Below are positions 1 through 8,292 of a stretch of DNA of 64,000 bases, in pieces. Below the pieces are notes generated by a model that was not told the DNA's origin, searched no databases, and saw nothing but the letters and a program-made list of their open reading frames with translations. Origin of the DNA: Lysobacter antibioticus (lineage in GTDB: Bacteria; Pseudomonadota; Gammaproteobacteria; Xanthomonadales; Xanthomonadaceae); the NCBI RefSeq assembly GCF_001442535.1, contig NZ_CP013141.1, positions 4,118,517-4,182,516 of the forward strand. Direction: 5' to 3'. The position numbers and the translations under genes were made by a program. How positions within the stretch are numbered: the first letter of the stretch is position 1; each line of letters opens with the position of its first letter.

Positions 1-198
1 AAAGTCCGCCTGGATTCCCTTCGGTCAAAGGTAACCAAAGAGAGGGCTCTCCTTGCAAGGGCACAGGCCACGAGTGCGGTGCCCGCGCCGGGATTTTTCG
101 ATAGGAGATCCTTGTCCTATCGAAAAACGGCGCACGTCCTGTGCGCACCCTCCGGGTCTACGATCGCATCGCGAGATAGGTACTGCGCCAAGCTCATC

Positions 199-275
<77 letters not shown>

Positions 276-308
276 CACCGAAACGGTGCACATTGCGGCG
301 GCTCTTGG

Positions 309-391
309 GTAGGAGCGGCGCGAGCCGCGACCCCGCCATGACGATAACGACGCAGCGATCTGGGAAACGGTCGCGACTCACGTCGCTCCTG
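309..391. repeat. REP-like pair in facing orientation
   Basis: A forward copy of the 24-bp unit GTAGGAGCGGCGCGAGCCGCGACC lies at 309-332. A degenerate inverted copy (GGTCGCGACTCACGTCGCTCCTG) follows at about 369-391. Each unit carries its own internal GC hairpin, and the two together can form a larger cruciform. The same unit recurs at least ten times in this window, always between genes. Confidence 0.8.
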
Positions 392-711
392 CACGGGATG
401 GTGTCGTCGCATTTGGCTGTTGCTGTGCGCCCTCTCGCACTAGCGAAGGCCATCGAAGACCCAGAGGGCGGCCCGCAGGGATGCGGGCCGTTTTTCATCG
501 GGACAGGGATGTCCCGTATGAAAAATCCCCGCGGAGGCACCGATCGTGCGGGCCTGTGATTCAAAGAAAAGCATTTTTCTTTGGTTACCTTTCTTTTGTT
601 GCTTATGACAAAAGAAAGTAACCCGCCGCTTAGTGGCGGAAGCTTTTGGCGTTTGATCTTGATCTGGATCTATGTCTTGCTTGAGCGTTACGCCGCAAGA
701 CCATCGCAGCG

Positions 712-812
712 CGGTCGCGGCTCGCGCCGCTCCTACCCTGACGGGTTGCGGCCCGTCTCAGCGCGAGATTGAGCGGTCGCGGTCGCGGCTTGCGCCGCTC
801 CTGCCCTTCGCG
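712..812 (-). repeat. Two inverted REP-like units
   Basis: Two reverse-orientation copies of the same unit (GGTCGCGGCTCGCGCCGCTCCTAC and a GGCTTGCG variant) lie at about 712-737 and 781-812, just downstream of module B and before the stop of the gene on the minus strand. I see no gene between 660 and 940. Confidence 0.75.
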
Positions 813-939
813 AAAGCATGCTGCCTCGATGGATGACATCGGCGTTGCGGCCTTTGCGCGTCCACCGACACCCGCGTGGCATCGGCGTGTTTACGTCAGC
901 AACACCGCCATCGCAATCCGGCCCCTGGACCGCGCCGCC

Positions 940-2241
940 TCAGCCGCGCTGGTTCAACCGCCGCCCCAGCCACCAGGCGCCGGCCGCGACCGTCACCCCG
1001 AGGAACAGGGCGAGGCCGCTGACGCCCGGGGTGGCCCGTTCGCTGACGAACTCGCCGCCCGGCAGCAGGATGATCACCGCCATCGCCAGGCAGGCGTAGG
1101 CGACCACGGTCAGCACCCAGAACAGCCACTGCAGCGCGCGCAGCACTTCGCGGCTGGGTTCGTTCTCGTGGCTGGTGCGATGGGTGCCGCCGCGGCCGAG
1201 CGCCCACAGCCAATAGGTCAGCGAGGCGCTGTCGACCTTGGCGCCGCGGCGCAGCGGGCGCCGGTAGGGGCTGTCGGCATACACGGCATTGTTCAGCGGG
1301 CCGTCGTTGCGCATCAGGTTGAGGCGATCGTTGGCCAGCGGCAGGTTGCGCGGGTCGTTCGGCGCGGCGTTGACCATCAGCGGCACCACGGTCGGCGCCA
1401 CCAGGGCCTCGCTCGCCGGCGCGGCGACGTTGGCCGGGACCACGTTCGGCGGCGTGCTCAGGCGCTGCATCATCGACAACTGATTGAGCAGGTTCTGCTG
1501 CGCGAGCAGGGATTCGCTGTACAACGCGCTCGTCATCGGCGCGGCCAGCACCGCGTTCGGCGTCGCTACGGGTACCGCGAGCGCCGGTGCAGCCGCATAG
1601 GCGACCTGCGCCGGCAGGCCGGCGCTGTTCGCCGCGGCCACGCTCGGGTTGCCGAGCAATGCGGTCTGCACGCCGGAAGGCTGCATGGTCATCGCGCTGC
1701 CGGGCACCGCATCGGCCGACACCGGCCGGTTCAACGCCGGCTGCAACCCGCTGCTGTTGCCGAGCGCGCGTTCGGACAAGGTCGGCGGCGGGTATTGGGT
1801 GATCTGGTTGAACGCGGTCTGGGTGTTGCCGCTCGACTGCATCGACTGGCCGGGCAACAAACGGCTCGGATAGGCGGCGATCTGATCGTCCATCGCCGAA
1901 CCGGAACTGACCACGTTCGGGGTGTTGTGCGGGCGGTCGTGCTCGGTCGAGCTGGGCGTGGTGCCGGACGGGGGCGTGACCGGACTGGTGTCGCCGCCGT
2001 GATTGTTATCGACACCATTGCCGCCGGTGTTGGTATCGCCGCCGCCGTGCGGTTTCTCCAGGCCCGGCGGGCCGTCGCCGTTCAGCCCCGGCGGCGAGCC
2101 GGGACCATGGTGATCGTCGCCGCCGAGACCGGGCAGGCCCAGGCCGAGCGGATCGTGGCCATGACCATGACCGCCGCCCAGGCCGGGAAAGGACGGGCGG
2201 CCGCCACCCAGAAGTCCGGGTAAATTCGGAAAACCCGACAT
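940..2241 (-). CDS. Unknown protein: Gly/Pro/His-rich N terminus, two C-terminal membrane helices
   Basis: I do not recognise a family. The frame is open further upstream to 2742, but ATG at 2241 follows GGGAG at a good distance and begins a sensible protein of 433 aa. Residues 1 to about 75 are Gly/Pro/His-rich (stretches such as GGGHGHGHDPLGLGLPGLGG). Residues 75 to about 330 are Ser/Pro/Asn/Ala-rich and probably disordered. The last 75 residues hold two strongly hydrophobic segments (around LQWLFWVLTVVAYACLAMAV and VSGLALFLGVTVAAGAWWLG). It may be a C-terminally anchored membrane protein with a long disordered domain. The overlapping plus-strand frame at 769-2223 has a His/Arg/Gln-rich shadow composition and was not chosen. 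No neighbour suggests a role. Confidence 0.6.
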   Translation of the reverse strand: MSGFPNLPGLLGGGRPSFPGLGGGHGHGHDPLGLGLPGLGGDDHHGPGSPPGLNGDGPPGLEKPHGGGDTNTGGNGVDNNHGGDTSPVTPPSGTTPSSTEHDRPHNTPNVVSSGSAMDDQIAAYPSRLLPGQSMQSSGNTQTAFNQITQYPPPTLSERALGNSSGLQPALNRPVSADAVPGSAMTMQPSGVQTALLGNPSVAAANSAGLPAQVAYAAAPALAVPVATPNAVLAAPMTSALYSESLLAQQNLLNQLSMMQRLSTPPNVVPANVAAPASEALVAPTVVPLMVNAAPNDPRNLPLANDRLNLMRNDGPLNNAVYADSPYRRPLRRGAKVDSASLTYWLWALGRGGTHRTSHENEPSREVLRALQWLFWVLTVVAYACLAMAVIILLPGGEFVSERATPGVSGLALFLGVTVAAGAWWLGRRLNQRG

Positions 2242-2754
2242 GGGCGTTCTCCCAGCAGAAACCTCGCACCGGATCGATAGCGCGCCCTGGGAAATTAATC
2301 CGCGGCGCGGCCGGGAGCATCCTCGGGCCGACCCTAGGTAAGGCCGGACCTGCGCTGGCGCTGCCGCGCGCGCGTCGTGGGCGCCGAGCCGGGCGCCGCG
2401 CGATGGCCGCACTGCCGCGCGCGCTGAGTGGCGTATGTCGATGGGGCATCGATGAAGCTCGTTCGGCATTCGACCGACCTCGCGTCCGACGACCGTGTCC
2501 ACCGACCATGCGAGCGCGACACGCTGTCTTTGCGCCGGGGATGCATCGTCGCGCATCGCCGACACCGCCTGCATTCCGCGTCGGCCTGCGATCGCCGCAC
2601 AAACGTGGCAACGCAGGCGTCTTTCGCGTGCACATCCTCTTGTTGCCGTCGAAGCTCTCGGCGAGACTAGTCGCGCAATCTCTACGTCGCGGCGCAACGC
2701 CGCGATGCGATCGCAGCACCATCCCTCTGCCGTAAACCCCAACCAGGAACTTCA
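2242..2754. other. Intergenic region without a recognised gene
   Basis: This 513-bp stretch lies between two divergent genes, so both promoters should be inside it. Short open frames exist on both strands, but all have Arg/Ala-rich shadow composition and no clear ribosome-binding site. I could not place a convincing -35/-10 pair. Confidence 0.5.
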
Positions 2755-3882
2755 ATGAGCCGACTGCCCGGCCTCGATTTGCTGCGCGCGATCGCTATCG
2801 TATGGGTGATGTTTTTCCATGCCGCCGGTGCCGGACTCGGCTCGCCTTACGGCCCGATGTCGGAATTCGGCTGGATGGGGGTGGACTTGTTCTTCGCCCT
2901 CAGCGGCTATCTGATCGGCTGGCAGGTGCTCAAGCCGCTCAGCCGCGGCGAACCGCTGCGCTGGGGCGATTTCTATCTGCGTCGCGCCATGCGCGTGTTG
3001 CCGGCGTTCTGGGTGGTGATCGCGCTGTACCTGCTGGTGCCCGAGTTCCGCGAGCGCCCCGGCATGCAACCGGCCTGGCAGTTCCTGACGTTCACCGTGA
3101 ACCTGCTGATCGACTACCAACACAACAAGGCGTTCTCGCATGCCTGGTCGTTGTGTGTGGAAGAGCACTTCTATCTGGTCTTTCCGTTGCTGGCATGGGG
3201 GCTGACGCGACGACCGGCGTTGTGGAAAACCCTCGCGCTCGGCGTGCTGTTGGTGGCTGGCGGCATGGTCTTGCGCGCCTGGGTCTGGCAGCTGAGCCTG
3301 CCCGACGGCAGCACCGCCTGGGTCGAGCGCGTCTACTACCCGACCTGGATGCGCCTGGACGGTTTGCTCGCCGGCGTCATGCTGGCGGCGATCCGTGCTT
3401 ATCGTCCGTCGTGGTGGGCGGCGATGATGCAGCGTTCCGGCCTGTTGCTCGCACTCGGCCTGGCCGCCGTCGCGGCGGCGATCTGGCTGTCGCAGAATCG
3501 CCTGGGTTTGCAGGCCTCGGTGTTCGGTTTCCCGGTGGTTTCGTTCGGGCTGGCGCTGCTGGTCGCCGCCGCGGCTTCGGAACACCGTTGGACCGGGCGC
3601 TTGCGCGTGCCGGGCGCGGCCTGGTTGGCGGCGGCTTCGTTCAGTCTCTATCTGACCCACAAGCAGATGTTCGGCCTGGTCTCGCGCCACTACGGCGATC
3701 GACTCGACGGCCAGGGGCTGCTCGCCTTCGCCGCTTATGCCGCTGCGGCGCTGCTTGGCGGTGCGCTTCTGTATTACGCGGTGGAGCGACCGTTCCTGCG
3801 TCTGCGCGATCGCATCGTGCAACGGCGCGAGGCCCAAGGCGAGGTCGGATCGGGTGCCGTGCTGCCGGCGGCCCAGAGCTGA
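2755..3882 (+). CDS. Membrane acyltransferase, acyltransferase-3 (OafA/YrhL) family
   Basis: The product is 375 aa, the usual length for an integral-membrane acyltransferase that transfers acyl groups to cell-surface sugars. The N terminus LPGLDLLRAIAIVWVMFFHA is the typical first helix, with the conserved R and H expected in the active site. WMGVDLFFALSGYLIG and the later SLCVEEHFYLVFPLLAW motif are also family signatures. About ten hydrophobic helices follow to the end, closing with an EAQGEVGSG tail. The ATG has an upstream AGGAAC. The true acceptor is unknown; the glycosyltransferase 0.6 kb downstream on the other strand may point to surface glycans, but this is only proximity. Confidence 0.9.
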   Translation: MSRLPGLDLLRAIAIVWVMFFHAAGAGLGSPYGPMSEFGWMGVDLFFALSGYLIGWQVLKPLSRGEPLRWGDFYLRRAMRVLPAFWVVIALYLLVPEFRERPGMQPAWQFLTFTVNLLIDYQHNKAFSHAWSLCVEEHFYLVFPLLAWGLTRRPALWKTLALGVLLVAGGMVLRAWVWQLSLPDGSTAWVERVYYPTWMRLDGLLAGVMLAAIRAYRPSWWAAMMQRSGLLLALGLAAVAAAIWLSQNRLGLQASVFGFPVVSFGLALLVAAAASEHRWTGRLRVPGAAWLAAASFSLYLTHKQMFGLVSRHYGDRLDGQGLLAFAAYAAAALLGGALLYYAVERPFLRLRDRIVQRREAQGEVGSGAVLPAAQS

Positions 3883-4192
3883 GGCGAGGGGCGGGTTCGC
3901 CGGATGGCGCCTCCCCACTCCTGTTCATCGGCGGGCGATGCTTGAGGTGTGACTTCTGTCATGTTTCGAGCATCCGGACTATGGCCTAAGGTGGGGAAAG
4001 CGCTCCGGACCGCGTTCGGGATAAGGTGGGTTCCGGAATCGTCGGCCGGCGATGCAGATCGCAGGCGGCGAATCCGGGCCGGTCCGTCCATGCACCCCCC
4101 GGCGTGGGCGCCTACAGTCCAGTGGCCCGGTCCGTCCGTGGCCGATGTGCTCGAAGCGGGCTTTGCCCGTCGTTGCCAGAGGGGTGTGAACG
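3883..4192. other. Intergenic region without a recognised gene
   Basis: This is 310 bp between the acyltransferase and a small open frame on the same strand. It holds only short shadow frames. It presumably carries the promoter for the 4193 gene, but I see no clear consensus boxes. Confidence 0.45.
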
Positions 4193-4417
4193 ATGCATCG
4201 AACTCGTGCCGAACTCGATGGCGATCTGTGCCAGCTGCGTGCCGCCTTGCCGATGTGGCGGCGACAGTGGCGCGACGATGCCGTGTTCTGGCCGCGCGTC
4301 GACAGTCTCGTCGAACGTCTGTTGACGGTGACGCCGCGCCCCGAGCGCGGCCACGTGGTCTCCAACATCAATCGCATGCTGGCGTCGCAGGGCCTGCAGC
4401 ACGCGCCCTACGAATGA
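4193..4417 (+). CDS. Small unknown protein (74 aa)
   Basis: No family is recognised. The frame is supported by AGAGGGG about 8 bp before the ATG, an even residue composition unlike the surrounding shadow frames, and a position that ends just before the convergent glycosyltransferase gene. The protein is soluble, rich in Arg and Trp near the middle (WRRQWRDDAVFWPRVDSLVE), and has no signal peptide, membrane helix or Cys pair. It could be a lineage-restricted cytoplasmic protein; expression data would decide. Confidence 0.5.
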   Translation: MHRTRAELDGDLCQLRAALPMWRRQWRDDAVFWPRVDSLVERLLTVTPRPERGHVVSNINRMLASQGLQHAPYE

Positions 4418-4451
4418 GGCCGGTGCGTCGCGACCGCGACGGCGCCTGCGC

Positions 4452-5561
4452 TCATCCGATCAATTCATCGAGCAAGGCCGCGACGCGCGCGGCATAGGCG
4501 TTCGGCGCGAAGCGCTGGGCGAAGGCGCGGCGTTGTTCGGCGTTGCCGTCGACCGACTCCCGGCCGAGTCGGATCATCAACTGGGTCAGCATCGGCCGGT
4601 CGTGCGGATCGAAGCGCGGCATGTCGCCGGGGGCGACTTCTTCCAGGGCGCTGCCTTCGGCCACCGCGACCGGCGTGCCGGCGGCGAGCGCTTCCAGTAC
4701 CGGCAGGCCGAAGCCTTCCGCATACGAGGGCTGCCACAGGCGCTCGGCATCGACATACAGGCGCGCCAGGCCTTCGTCGTCGATCTCGTCGAACCAATGC
4801 ACGCCGTTGATCCGCCGCAATTCCGGCCCGACGTCGGCGGGCGAGCCGACCACGGCCAGGTCCGGCGTGTCGTAATGCTGGCGGCGCGCGTCGAGCCAGG
4901 CGCGCAGGAACAAGTCGGCGTTCTTGCGCGGTTCGTAGGTGCCGACCAACAGCCAGTAACGCGGCGGCAAGGCGAGCGGCAGTTTGCTGCGGTCGGCCGG
5001 CGGCGGCAGCGGTGCGACCGCATCGGGCAGCACGTAGAGCTTGTGCGCATGCGCCGGATACAAGCGTCCGCATTCGGCGGTGGTGTAGCGCGACGGCGTC
5101 CAGATCGCGTCGGCGTTGGCGATCGCATGGCCGATCCGGGTCTGGTCGATCAGCCGTGTGGCCAAGGCGCGCCACGGCGAGGTGCGCGGACGACGCAGGG
5201 TCAGCCGGAACAGGTCGTGCAGCAGCAACACCTGGCGCACGTCGGCCGGCTTGCGCCACACCGGCAAGCCGCCGTCGGCGGTGGCGATGTAGATATCGAT
5301 CTTCTCGCGGCGCAGCGCGGCCGGCAGGAAGCCGGCTTCGTAATGCCAGCGGTCGCGCAGGCCGGGGTCGTGGTCGAGCGGCAAGGGCGCATCGTCGCTG
5401 ACCGCGATGGCGCGATGCGGATGATCGGCCGGTGCGGCGGTGAACAGCACGGTGTCGATGCCGCTGCGGCCGCGCAAGGCGCGCTCCAGGGCCAGCACCT
5501 GGCGGCCGGCGGAGGTCGTCGGGGCGGCGGTGGCGGCGCGGTAATCCAGGCCTATGCGCAT
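4452..5561 (-). CDS. Glycosyltransferase family 1/4-type (GT-B)
   Basis: The product is 369 aa. It should transfer a sugar from a nucleotide-sugar donor to a glycan or lipid acceptor in the cytoplasm. ATG at 5561 (MRIGLDYRAAT) has GGAGG about 8 bp upstream; the open frame extends to 5744 but lacks support there. The N-terminal half holds the acceptor domain. The C-terminal half carries YWLLVGTYEPRKNADLFLRA and SYAEGFGLPVLEALAAGTPV, the signature of donor-binding GT4 enzymes with the EGFGLPVLEA core. Acceptor and donor are unknown. No other polysaccharide genes are adjacent, so it may be a lone surface-glycan enzyme. Confidence 0.85.
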   Translation of the reverse strand: MRIGLDYRAATAAPTTSAGRQVLALERALRGRSGIDTVLFTAAPADHPHRAIAVSDDAPLPLDHDPGLRDRWHYEAGFLPAALRREKIDIYIATADGGLPVWRKPADVRQVLLLHDLFRLTLRRPRTSPWRALATRLIDQTRIGHAIANADAIWTPSRYTTAECGRLYPAHAHKLYVLPDAVAPLPPPADRSKLPLALPPRYWLLVGTYEPRKNADLFLRAWLDARRQHYDTPDLAVVGSPADVGPELRRINGVHWFDEIDDEGLARLYVDAERLWQPSYAEGFGLPVLEALAAGTPVAVAEGSALEEVAPGDMPRFDPHDRPMLTQLMIRLGRESVDGNAEQRRAFAQRFAPNAYAARVAALLDELIG

Positions 5562-5758
5562 GCTGCCCGCCTCCGTGCCGGGGCCGGCGTGGGCCACGGC
5601 AAGATCCTGGCGACGGCATCGGCCGTCGCGCGCGCGCAGGCAACGATCGCGTTGGAGAACGAGTGTTTCATCGGATCCCGCAAGGCCCTGGGCCAGACCA
5701 CTAACGGGATTGCAGCCGGATCGACCCTTCCCACTTAGTGCCAAATTAATGCGATAAA

Positions 5759-5779
5759 CATCACATTTATTATGTGATG
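5759..5779. promoter_or_regulatory. Perfect 8-bp inverted repeat in AT-rich intergenic DNA
   Basis: CATCACAT, a 5-bp spacer TTATT, and ATGTGATG form a perfect dyad in the divergent region between the glycosyltransferase and the ArsR-type gene. The surroundings are unusually AT-rich for this genome. On the minus strand TTGCAT and GTTTAT boxes 17 bp apart bracket it, so it may be an operator on the glycosyltransferase promoter. The half-site order is the reverse of a CRP/Clp site (TGTGA-N6-TCACA). Confidence 0.5.
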
Positions 5780-5889
5780 CAAGTGGGCATGATTGGCCCG
5801 GTCAATTGAATCGTTCATGAAAACGATGAACGAAAACAGCGCCTCCCCGTTCAGCTAAACGCGCTTTCGCGGTACAGCGGCCATGCGGC

Positions 5890-5947
5890 TTGACAGCCTT
5901 GGCCTCCGGCTTTATCAACGGATCAGTTATTTAACCTTTCGGTTCAT
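5890..5947 (+). promoter_or_regulatory. Sigma-70 promoter and likely ArsR-type operator
   Basis: TTGACA (5890-5895) and TATCAA (5913-5918) are separated by exactly 17 bp. Just downstream, at the expected transcription start, is the dyad TTAACC-TTTC-GGTTCA centred on 5938 (AACC and GGTT arms perfect). A short leader then reaches the ATG at 5952. The placement fits autorepression by the ArsR-type product. Confidence 0.7.
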
Positions 5948-5951
5948 AGAC

Positions 5952-6338
5952 ATGTCCGTCGATTCGCTCAATGCGACCTTCGCCGCCCTCGCCGATCCGA
6001 CCCGGCGCGCGATCCTGGCCCGGCTCGCCCACGGCGAGGCCGGCGTGACCGAGTTGGCCGAGCCCTTCGCCATGAGCCTTCCGGCGATCTCCAAGCACAT
6101 CAAGGTGCTCGAGCGCGCCGGCCTGATCGCGCGCGGCCGCGAGGCGCAATGGCGGCCGTGCCGGCTCGAGACCGAGCGGCTGCAGGAAGTCTCCGGTTGG
6201 CTCGATCGCTACCGGCAGATCTGGGAGCAACGCCTCGACCGCCTCGACGACTACCTCGTGCAGTTGCAGGCGGCGCAGGCAGAACGCGACGACCCACCGC
6301 AACGCGGGGACAAGCGCGATGAGCACGATCCCGACTAG
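5952..6338 (+). CDS. ArsR-family winged-helix regulator (SRPBCC-partner type)
   Basis: The product is 128 aa. I chose ATG at 5952 (MSVDSLNATFAALADPTRRA) because it matches the family N terminus and follows the promoter; the open frame from 5883 would start upstream of the -35 box. FAALADPTRRAILARLAHGE and FAMSLPAISKHIKVLERAGL form the winged helix. It lacks the Cys-rich metal site of arsenic ArsR proteins. RLDRLDDYLVQLQ at the C terminus is typical of the class that usually sits in one operon with an SRPBCC (START/AHSA1-like) gene. An ATG at 6318 overlaps its end and begins MSTIPTSDRS, like such a partner, but that frame stops after 25 codons. The inducer is unknown. Confidence 0.88.
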   Translation: MSVDSLNATFAALADPTRRAILARLAHGEAGVTELAEPFAMSLPAISKHIKVLERAGLIARGREAQWRPCRLETERLQEVSGWLDRYRQIWEQRLDRLDDYLVQLQAAQAERDDPPQRGDKRDEHDPD

Positions 6339-7008
6339 CGACAGGAGTGGCTTGCGCTGCGCACGCCGCGCGCGGGGCCTGCGCCGCCATGGCTGACACC
6401 GGCGCGTCAGGGCGCAAGCGCGACGGCGCCCCCGCTGCCTTGCCGGTATCGGGCAGGCCGTGTTGCGGTCTGCCGAGCCCCTTGGCGAGCGCCATCCGCA
6501 GCACCGTGCGCACGCCACCCGACGGCGTCGCGTCCGCCGCATCGCTGCCGCCACCCTCTGGCGAAGACGGCGAAGACAGAGAGGGCGGGCACGACCCGAT
6601 CCGATAGCACCCGTTGCGGGCGCGGCGAAACGATGCGATCGCCGTCATCGCTTGCCCGCGCGGAGCGACGAGCGCACGACTTCGGCGCATCGCAGCGATG
6701 CGATCGATCAAGCGCCGGCGACCGCGCCCTGCCACCGTTGCGGGGTAGCGATCGTCCGCAGTCCGTACCGCCCGGGGTGCCTCCCGTGCCGGCGATCCGC
6801 TAACCGGGCTTTGCGCGCCGATCCCGTGCCGGCGCGTCGTTTCGCGGTCCGTCAGCCCCCTGGACTGGCGGACCGTGGCTTTTGCCGTCGGCCTGCGTCG
6901 CCACGGTATTGGCCTGCTGGTCGATCGCGTACTTGTCGATTTCGCCGCGGGCCGTTCGTCGTCCTCATGAGAGCCGCCACCGGGCCGCTCGCCCGCGAGG
7001 AACCGACG
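6339..7008. other. Gene-poor region, possible lost SRPBCC partner
   Basis: No convincing gene is found in 670 bp. The frame starting at 6318 resembles the first ten residues of an SRPBCC protein and then ends at a stop near 6393. Other frames here (including 6347-6607) are low-complexity Ala/Arg/Pro without a ribosome-binding site. The region may be degraded or replaced DNA. The YCII gene promoter should lie near its right end. Confidence 0.45.
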
Positions 7009-7437
7009 ATGAAATTCATGCTGATAGTCAAAGCCGACCGCGACAGCGAGGCCGGAGTGTTGCCCGATCCGGCCCTGCTGAGTGCGATGGGCGCCTATAA
7101 CGAGGAACTGGTCCGGGCCGGGGTGCTGCTCGCCGCCGAAGGCCTGCACCCGAGCGCCAAGGGCGTGCGGGTGCAGTTCGACGGCGCCACGCGCCGGATC
7201 GTCGAAGGCCCCTTCGCCTCGCCCGAGGAACTGGTCGCCGGGTTCTGGCTGATCCAGGCGCGTTCGCTCGCCGAAGCGGTCGAATGGGTCAAGCGGGTGC
7301 CTCACCCGCAGGGCATGCAGGCGCAGATCGAGATCCGCCAGGTCTACGACCTGACCGACTTCGGCGAAGCCCTGAGTCCGGAGCTGCGCGCTGCCGAAGA
7401 GCGCATGCGCGACCAGGTCGCGACCTGGTCCAACTGA
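7009..7437 (+). CDS. YCII-related (DGPF domain) protein
   Basis: The product is 142 aa, with a single YCII-like ferredoxin-fold domain: KFMLIVKADRDSEAG at the start, then GPFASPEELVAGFWLIQARS, the conserved GPF(x)E(x)GF(W) stretch. The ATG at 7009 has GAGG about 8 bp upstream. Proteins of this family are regularly encoded beside ECF42 sigma factors, and the enzymatic activity of most members is unsettled. Here it is followed by a VOC gene and then the ECF42-type sigma gene on the same strand. The conserved context suggests it is controlled by, or acts with, that sigma factor. Confidence 0.9.
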   Translation: MKFMLIVKADRDSEAGVLPDPALLSAMGAYNEELVRAGVLLAAEGLHPSAKGVRVQFDGATRRIVEGPFASPEELVAGFWLIQARSLAEAVEWVKRVPHPQGMQAQIEIRQVYDLTDFGEALSPELRAAEERMRDQVATWSN

Positions 7438-7605
7438 TCGCCGCGCGAACGCAGTGCGGTGGCGTGTCGATTTCCCTCGTGCGGACTCGTCGTTGTTACA
7501 AGACCGGCCGCGACGGCCGCCAGCCACGCGACGGCCATGCCCACCTGCCACAGCGCCCGTCTCACCCGGTTTAAACGCCACCACCCCAACCAGGACGACT
7601 ACGCC

Positions 7606-8019
7606 ATGCAACTGACCACCTATCTGTCTTTCGACGGCGACTGCCGCCAAGCCTTCGAGTTTTATCGCAAGACCCTCGGCGGCAAGATCACCGACATGAT
7701 GCCGTTCCGCGACCACCCCGGCTGCGAAGGTCTGACCGAGCAGGACCACGACAAGATCATGCACGCGCGTTACGAACTCGACGGCTTCGCGCTGATGGGC
7801 ACCGACGCTACCGTCATGTACCCCTACAAGGGCGTGACCGGCGCGCACGTCGTCGTGTCCTTGAACGACCCGGCCGAGGCCAAGCGCATCTACGACGCGT
7901 TCGCCGACGGCGGCAAGATCGAAATGCCCCTCCAGGAAACTTTCTGGGCGCTGTCCTACGGCATCGTCAGCGACCGCTTCGGCGTGCCGTGGATGATCAA
8001 CTGCGAAAAGGCGGCCTGA
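7606..8019 (+). CDS. VOC-fold protein, PhnB/glyoxalase-like
   Basis: The product is 137 aa, one vicinal-oxygen-chelate domain of the PhnB type: MQLTTYLSFDGDCRQAFEFY, a long middle loop, HVVVSLNDPAEAKRIYDAFA, and a closing SDRFGVPWMINCEKAA. That last motif (DxFGxxWMI) is characteristic of the family. The ATG at 7606 lies within a longer open frame from 7459 whose N-terminal part has no similarity pattern. The substrate is unknown. Its position between YCII and the ECF42-type sigma gene repeats a common neighbourhood in Proteobacteria and Actinobacteria. Confidence 0.9.
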   Translation: MQLTTYLSFDGDCRQAFEFYRKTLGGKITDMMPFRDHPGCEGLTEQDHDKIMHARYELDGFALMGTDATVMYPYKGVTGAHVVVSLNDPAEAKRIYDAFADGGKIEMPLQETFWALSYGIVSDRFGVPWMINCEKAA

Positions 8020-8032
8020 CCCCGTCTCGAAG

Positions 8033-8230
8033 GGTAGGAGCGGCGCGAGCCGCGACCGCGCCATCGCGTTCGCCGGCGAAGGCCGCGATGCCGCTCATCG
8101 CGACCCGAGACGACGCCATCGGGCCTCGTGATCTTCGCCGGAGGTCGCTGAATCGCGGTCGCGGCCGGCGCCGCTCCTACCCAGAACGGCGATGCGATCG
8201 CGGTCCGGCAGCGCGCCGCTCCTACCCTGA
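8033..8230. repeat. Cluster of REP-like units
   Basis: One forward unit (about 8033-8058, GGTAGGAGCGGCGCGAGCCGCGACC) is followed by two inverted, partly decayed units at about 8156-8180 and 8208-8228 (ending CCGCTCCTACC). They sit between the VOC gene and the sigma gene and may form strong hairpins in the transcript. Confidence 0.75.
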
Positions 8231-8292
8231 AGCGGGCGCGCGGGCCTCGTCCTTAATGCCCTTGCATCGGCGTGCGCGAGGTGGTCTGATCC

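Noticed and set aside
769..2223. Long plus-strand frame (484 codons) over the 940-2241 minus gene
   Set aside because: His/Arg/Gln/Gly-rich shadow composition, no family motif, and no ribosome-binding site; the minus frame has membrane helices and a good GGGAG.
5759..5779. CRP/Clp site
   Set aside because: The arms are TCACA then TGTGA, the reverse order of a CRP site, so I left it as an unassigned dyad.
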